NCBI GenBank assembly: GCA_034435435.1
Contig: DAOTXN010000130.1
Location: 1 to 64,000 of the forward strand
Origin: DAOTXN01 sp034435435
GTDB lineage: Bacteria > Chloroflexota > Anaerolineae > S140-20
DNA: 64,000 nucleotides
Direction of reading: 5' to 3'
How positions within the stretch are numbered: position 1 is the first letter of the stretch; each line of letters begins with the position of its first letter. The notes below the pieces were generated by a model. That model was not told the origin of the DNA and did no database searches. It worked only from the letters and a program-made list of their open reading frames with translations. The translations under genes were made by a program, and so were the position numbers. Below, in pieces: positions 60,738 through 64,000 of the stretch.

Positions 60738-61721
60738 ATGATCCTAAACTTTTTGTCCCTGGCCCTGGTCATCGGGCTGGTCGTCCTGTTTGGCTGGCTC
60801 ACCTACCGGGCTGTGCGCGCCCGGCGGCGGTGGGTCAAGATCGCCGGCGGGCTGGGCGCCGGTCTGCTGACTCTGCTGTTTTTGGCCGTGGCCTTTTTTG
60901 GCGGCAAGGGTCTGGCCGCCGCCTACTTCCCCGGCGCTCCGTCCGCGCCCGACCTGACGGTGACCGGCACGCCGGAGCAGGTTGCCCGAGGCGAATATCT
61001 GGTCAACGTCGCCTGCGTGGGCTGCCACAGCGCGCCTGGGGCCGACGGTCAGCCAGAGCGGGGCAACCCGCTCAGCGGCGGCTGGAACGTATCTGCGGCC
61101 GAAGGCTTTGGCTTCATCGGCCAGATGGCGACGGAGAACCTGACCTCTGGCGGCAAGCTGGCGAATTACACCGACGGCGAAATCTTTCGCGCCCTGCGCC
61201 ATGGCGTGGATAAAGATGGTCGCCTGCTGGCGCTCATGTCTTTTCTGCCCTACAACCAGTTGAGCGACGCCGACACCCAGGCCGTTATCGCCTATCTGCG
61301 TACTTTGCCGCCAGCGCAGACGAGCGGGCCGGCCGGCGACAAGTTGAACTTTATCGGGGCCGCCATGCTCGGCGCGGGCATGTTCGGGCCAGCGCGGGAA
61401 GCAGCCCCCGAGTCGGTCGCCGCGCCGCCGCAGGGCGTGACCGTCGAGTATGGCAAATACGTGGCTACCTTTGGCGAGTGTCGCGGCTGTCACGGGCCAG
61501 ACGCGACCGGGACCGCGGCCACCTCGGTCAGCCCGGCCATTCCCAACCCGCGCCCGCTGGTCGGCGCCGTCAGCCAGGCGCAGTTCATCGAGATGATGCG
61601 CAGCGGCGTCAAGCCCGACGGCGTCCCCTTCCCCGACACCATGCCCTGGGAAAATGCCAGCCAGATGACCGACGACGACCTGGCGGCGCTATATGCCTAT
61701 CTGACCGCGCCGATAGAGTAA
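60738..61721 (+). CDS. membrane-anchored diheme cytochrome c
   Basis: 327 residues. Two N-terminal membrane segments (about 3-22 and 36-54), then two cytochrome c domains: CVGCH (93-97) and CRGCH (248-252). Met axial ligands are probably in MATEN- or MSFLP-like and MPWENAS segments. It accepts electrons at the outer face of the membrane, possibly in exchange with the cupredoxin upstream. AAGGAGG before the ATG. No oxidase subunit gene is in the window. Confidence 0.9.
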   Translation: MILNFLSLALVIGLVVLFGWLTYRAVRARRRWVKIAGGLGAGLLTLLFLAVAFFGGKGLAAAYFPGAPSAPDLTVTGTPEQVARGEYLVNVACVGCHSAPGADGQPERGNPLSGGWNVSAAEGFGFIGQMATENLTSGGKLANYTDGEIFRALRHGVDKDGRLLALMSFLPYNQLSDADTQAVIAYLRTLPPAQTSGPAGDKLNFIGAAMLGAGMFGPAREAAPESVAAPPQGVTVEYGKYVATFGECRGCHGPDATGTAATSVSPAIPNPRPLVGAVSQAQFIEMMRSGVKPDGVPFPDTMPWENASQMTDDDLAALYAYLTAPIE

Positions 61722-61730
61722 CGAGTTTTC

Positions 61731-61764
61731 AGGTGCGACGCACTTGGGAAAGTGCGTCGCACCT
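61731..61764. repeat. dispersed palindromic element, copy E
   Basis: AGGTGCGACGCACTT and AAGTGCGTCGCACCT, perfect 15-base arms around GGGA, after the cytochrome gene. Confidence 0.9.
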
Positions 61765-61779
61765 AACCAGCGAAACGAC

Positions 61780-62376
61780 ATGAAATGGTTCTACAACTTG
61801 CTTTATAGCCGTTTCCGCGCTCCGTGGGATTTGGGGCCACGGCGAGAGCTGGTAGAGGTCGTCGAGAGCGGGCGCATCCAGCCCTGCAAGGCGATTGACC
61901 TGGGCTGCGGCACGGCCAGCAACGCCATCTTTCTGGCGCAGCACGGCTTTGACGTGACCGGGGCGGACTATTCGCCCGCCGCCATCGCCCTGTGCCAGAA
62001 ACGGGGCGCGGCGGCGGGCGTCTCGGTCAACTGGATTAAAGATGACCTGACCAATCTGCAACACGTGACGGGTGCGTTCGACTTGCTGGTGGACTGGGGT
62101 GTGTACGACGACCTGAGCCTGGCGCATCGCCGCGCCTACCTGCGCAACGTGCTGCCGTTGACTCACAGCGAAAGCCGCTTCCTGATCTACGTGCACCAGT
62201 GGCCGCTGCGTTGGTGGGAACGGTTGCTGCGGGCCATGTTCGGCCTGAGCGCCATGCAGCCCGGCGAGATTGAGACCGATTTCGGCCCCTATTTTCAGGT
62301 TGAAAAGCTGGCGGAACGCTATAGCGGCGTCGGCCTTATGCCTGGTGAGGCGGTCTATCTGATGACGAGAAAATGA
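61780..62376 (+). CDS. class I SAM-dependent methyltransferase
   Basis: 198 residues. Motif I is AIDLGCGTASNAIFLAQHGFDVTGADYSPAAIALC, followed by DDLTNL and FDLLVDWGVYDDLSLAHRRAYL. It resembles the TPMT/tellurite-resistance-like methyltransferase group. No good Shine-Dalgarno at ATG 61780; the start follows a palindromic repeat. The stop codon may form part of a direct repeat flanking the MITE-like element. Confidence 0.85.
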   Translation: MKWFYNLLYSRFRAPWDLGPRRELVEVVESGRIQPCKAIDLGCGTASNAIFLAQHGFDVTGADYSPAAIALCQKRGAAAGVSVNWIKDDLTNLQHVTGAFDLLVDWGVYDDLSLAHRRAYLRNVLPLTHSESRFLIYVHQWPLRWWERLLRAMFGLSAMQPGEIETDFGPYFQVEKLAERYSGVGLMPGEAVYLMTRK

Positions 62377-62576
62377 TTTGGGTGTGTTTCAAATGAGTTG
62401 AAGGGCGAGCATTCCTCAATGGTTCTCAGCACAAAACGGGGCTGAAAGCCTGGCTTCAGCCGGGAAAACCCCGATCAATCGGGGCGTCCGCTCCGCTTTT
62501 GACTGGGAACCAGGCCGCTTCGGGCGCATCTGGGGACGCTCCCTCTACGCTTCAACTGAAATGAAACACACCCTAA
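62377..62576. mobile_element. MITE-like element with terminal inverted repeats
   Basis: About 200 bases between the methyltransferase stop and the glycosidase-like gene. The ends, TTTGGGTGTGTTTC (62377-62390) onward and CTTCAACTGAAATGAAACAC onward (62550-62576), are inverted repeats matching at 23 of 27 positions. Inside are a stem CCCCGAT-CA-ATCGGGG (about 62470-62485) and GGCTGAAAGCC/GGCTTCAGCC. AAAATGATTT occurs on both sides (62370-62379 and 62581-62590), a possible target duplication. No transposase. Confidence 0.65.
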
Positions 62577-62618
62577 TAAAAAAATGATTTCTATGGGATG
62601 AACAGTTTTTCGCTCGTA

Positions 62619-64000
62619 CTAATGCGTCACGTTGTGCAGCGCGTCGCAGGCGGGGCAGCCCCCGCCGGGGCGAAGGATGCCATAACCCGCTTGGGGGTCG
62701 CCGTTGCCGGGACCACAGTCGTAGCGCGTAAAGTTGACGTTCCAGATGATCATCAGCCGCACTTTGCCGCTGCCAGAGGCCAACACGGCCGCTTCGGCCA
62801 GCCAGGCCGCCTGTTGCGCGACGGTGGTGGCGGCGGCCCAGCCAAAATTGCCGGGTAACTGGCAATAGCCCTCGCCCGACAGATAACCCAATTCGGTAAA
62901 GCACAACGAGCGCGTGCCGCCCGAAGCCGCCCAGTACGTGTTGATCATCCCCCAAAAATACCACGAGTAATGATCGCCGGTGATGGCCCCGCTGGTCTGC
63001 GACGGCGACGTGGTGCCCGAATTGTAGTGAATGCCATAACAGTCCACGTAATTGGCCGCGCCAGAGGCGACCATGCCGCTGAGGTACACGTCGTCGCCCC
63101 AGTGGAAGGGTGGATTGTGCCACGTGGGCGACAGGGCGGCGCTGACCACCATCGTGCCGGGATTGTTGTTTTTGATGGCGGTGTAGGCGCGGCGCAGCAT
63201 CTCGGTGTACGAGGCCGGGTCGATCTGGCCCTGGGCCCACTCGCGGTCGATGTTTGGCTCGTTCCACACTTCGATGGCGTCGGCCCCGGCCGCGGCGACC
63301 GTCCCCAGCCATCCGGCGAACTGGTCCTGATAGCCGGGATCGGAGGCGCGGCTGGCGTCGCCCACAGCCCCAATCAGAATCTTCAGGCCGTTGGCGTGCG
63401 CCTCGTTGACCACGCCAGCGGCGTCGGTGCCGTGGTGCAGTTGCACCTTGGCCCATTTCATACCGGCGTATTGCATGGTGGCGGCGTTGCCAAAGTGGGC
63501 CACGTGTCCGCCCAGCTCAAAACTGCCGCCAACGTGTCCGCTGGGTGGGGGGGGCGGGGGCGCGGCCGGAGGCGCTGTGGGTGCGGGCGCGTTGGGGTCG
63601 CGGGTAGCCGTCGGGGCGGGCGTAGGCTCTTCTCCTACCCGGATGACGACGGTTAAATGGGTACCGAAATTAGCCCCCTCTGCCGTGGCAAAGCGCCAGT
63701 CGCTCTCAAAACTGCCATCGGTGTCGGGCGCGACCATATCCACCGAGATTTCGGTCGTCTCGCCTATGGCCAATGCGCCGACCGTCACACTGTCCGGCGC
63801 ATTCATTTGATCTCCGCTGGAAAATACGAGCTGGGTGCCATCTGGCCAGGCGCACGCGCCGCTGTTCTTTACCCGCCAGGTCTTGACAAAGGCCTGGCCT
63901 TTATCCAGGTGCGAATGGTCGGGAATGGTGACGTCGGCCAGGTAGAGCGCGTTCAGACAAGCCAGAGAAGAGAGTTGGTTAGCTGCTTGGCTGGTCGGCG
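62619..64000 (-). CDS. secreted glycosidase-like protein with NBR1-type Ig domain (5' part missing)
   Basis: Partial gene: the frame stays open from the stop at 62619 to the window edge at 64000, so the start lies outside. The visible about 460 residues begin with an NBR1-type Ig domain (KGQAFVKTWRVKNSGACAWP, LVFSSGDQM, up to THLTVVIRVG), a Pro/Ala/Thr-rich linker, then a TIM-barrel hydrolase-like domain: WAKVQLHHGTDA, EVWNEPNIDREWAQG (acid/base Glu in NEPN), YGIHYNSG and FTELGYLS (nucleophile-like Glu). This fits a clan GH-A-like glycoside hydrolase. Substrate unknown. An ATG at 63806 is internal and not the real start. Confidence 0.85.
   Translation of the reverse strand, partial: PTSQAANQLSSLACLNALYLADVTIPDHSHLDKGQAFVKTWRVKNSGACAWPDGTQLVFSSGDQMNAPDSVTVGALAIGETTEISVDMVAPDTDGSFESDWRFATAEGANFGTHLTVVIRVGEEPTPAPTATRDPNAPAPTAPPAAPPPPPPSGHVGGSFELGGHVAHFGNAATMQYAGMKWAKVQLHHGTDAAGVVNEAHANGLKILIGAVGDASRASDPGYQDQFAGWLGTVAAAGADAIEVWNEPNIDREWAQGQIDPASYTEMLRRAYTAIKNNNPGTMVVSAALSPTWHNPPFHWGDDVYLSGMVASGAANYVDCYGIHYNSGTTSPSQTSGAITGDHYSWYFWGMINTYWAASGGTRSLCFTELGYLSGEGYCQLPGNFGWAAATTVAQQAAWLAEAAVLASGSGKVRLMIIWNVNFTRYDCGPGNGDPQAGYGILRPGGGCPACDALHNVTH

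Overview
The window is about 60% GC and reads as a chromosomal segment of a Chloroflexota (Anaerolineae/Caldilineae-like) bacterium. The clues are two large BTAD-AAA-TPR (SARP-like) regulators, secreted proteins ending in a short (F/Y)-L-P-(L/V/I) tail, heptamer tandem repeats, and an envelope gene set without LPS core genes. The phylum call is inference; no rRNA marker is present.

Layout. (1) 223-4931, minus strand: a catabolic operon with a GntR/UTRA repressor, two paralogous knotted-type carbamoyltransferases, a Nif3-like protein and carbamate kinase. (2) 5150-7292, plus: three small multi-spanning membrane proteins; the second carries one copy and the third two copies of an FFLPW module. 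(3) 7388-9331: uvrC, apparently leaderless. (4) 9377-16015, minus: secreted proteins, a small FVL-LW protein, a GNAT enzyme and a BTAD-AAA-TPR regulator with an extra C-terminal HTH. (5) 16168-19650, plus: a molybdenum-storage-like amino-acid kinase fold protein, a GAF histidine kinase and a membrane protein. (6) 29051 down to 19647, minus: ACP, AMP-forming acyl ligase, asparagine synthase-like amidotransferase, NadE-like synthetase, heptose-1-P adenylyltransferase-like protein, MurJ, methyltransferase, and a sortase-like protein whose catalytic Cys is Ser. (7) 29230-32066: a cytoplasmic REC-HK-REC-wHTH hybrid and a divergent single REC protein. (8) 32099-56406, plus: a large exopolysaccharide/surface-glycan cluster (HlyD-like lipoprotein, HtrB-like acyltransferase, flippase, phosphodiesterase-like protein, deacetylase, O-antigen ligase, GT4, Wzc-like protein, two GNATs, DegT aminotransferase, initiating sugar-phosphate transferase, membrane-fused SDR epimerase, beta-helix protein, two TIM-barrel-like paralogs, HisC-like aminotransferase, two SGNH-like paralogs). 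(9) 56526-62376: a second BTAD regulator with a SARP-type promoter beside it, a small FVL-LW protein, SRPBCC protein, cupredoxin lipoprotein, diheme cytochrome c and methyltransferase. (10) 62377-64000: a MITE-like element and the 3' part of an NBR1-Ig/glycosidase-like secreted protein that runs off the right edge.

The minus-strand ACP operon and the plus-strand glycan cluster appear co-regulated. Two 50-bp near-identical promoter elements with direct GTAAGGC repeats at 11-bp period lie upstream of the ACP gene and of the single-REC gene, with identical spacing to the -10. The ACP/ligase/amidotransferase/deacetylase/Wzc set resembles exosortase-A-associated polysaccharide loci, but no exosortase is visible. 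Present instead are proteins with FLP tails, a Ser-for-Cys sortase homolog, and paralog pairs in which one member is membrane-tethered and the other carries the FLP tail. That combination is the best candidate here for an undescribed surface-display system. Several families of small palindromic or heptamer repeats are scattered through the window, some inserted in frame inside coding regions.
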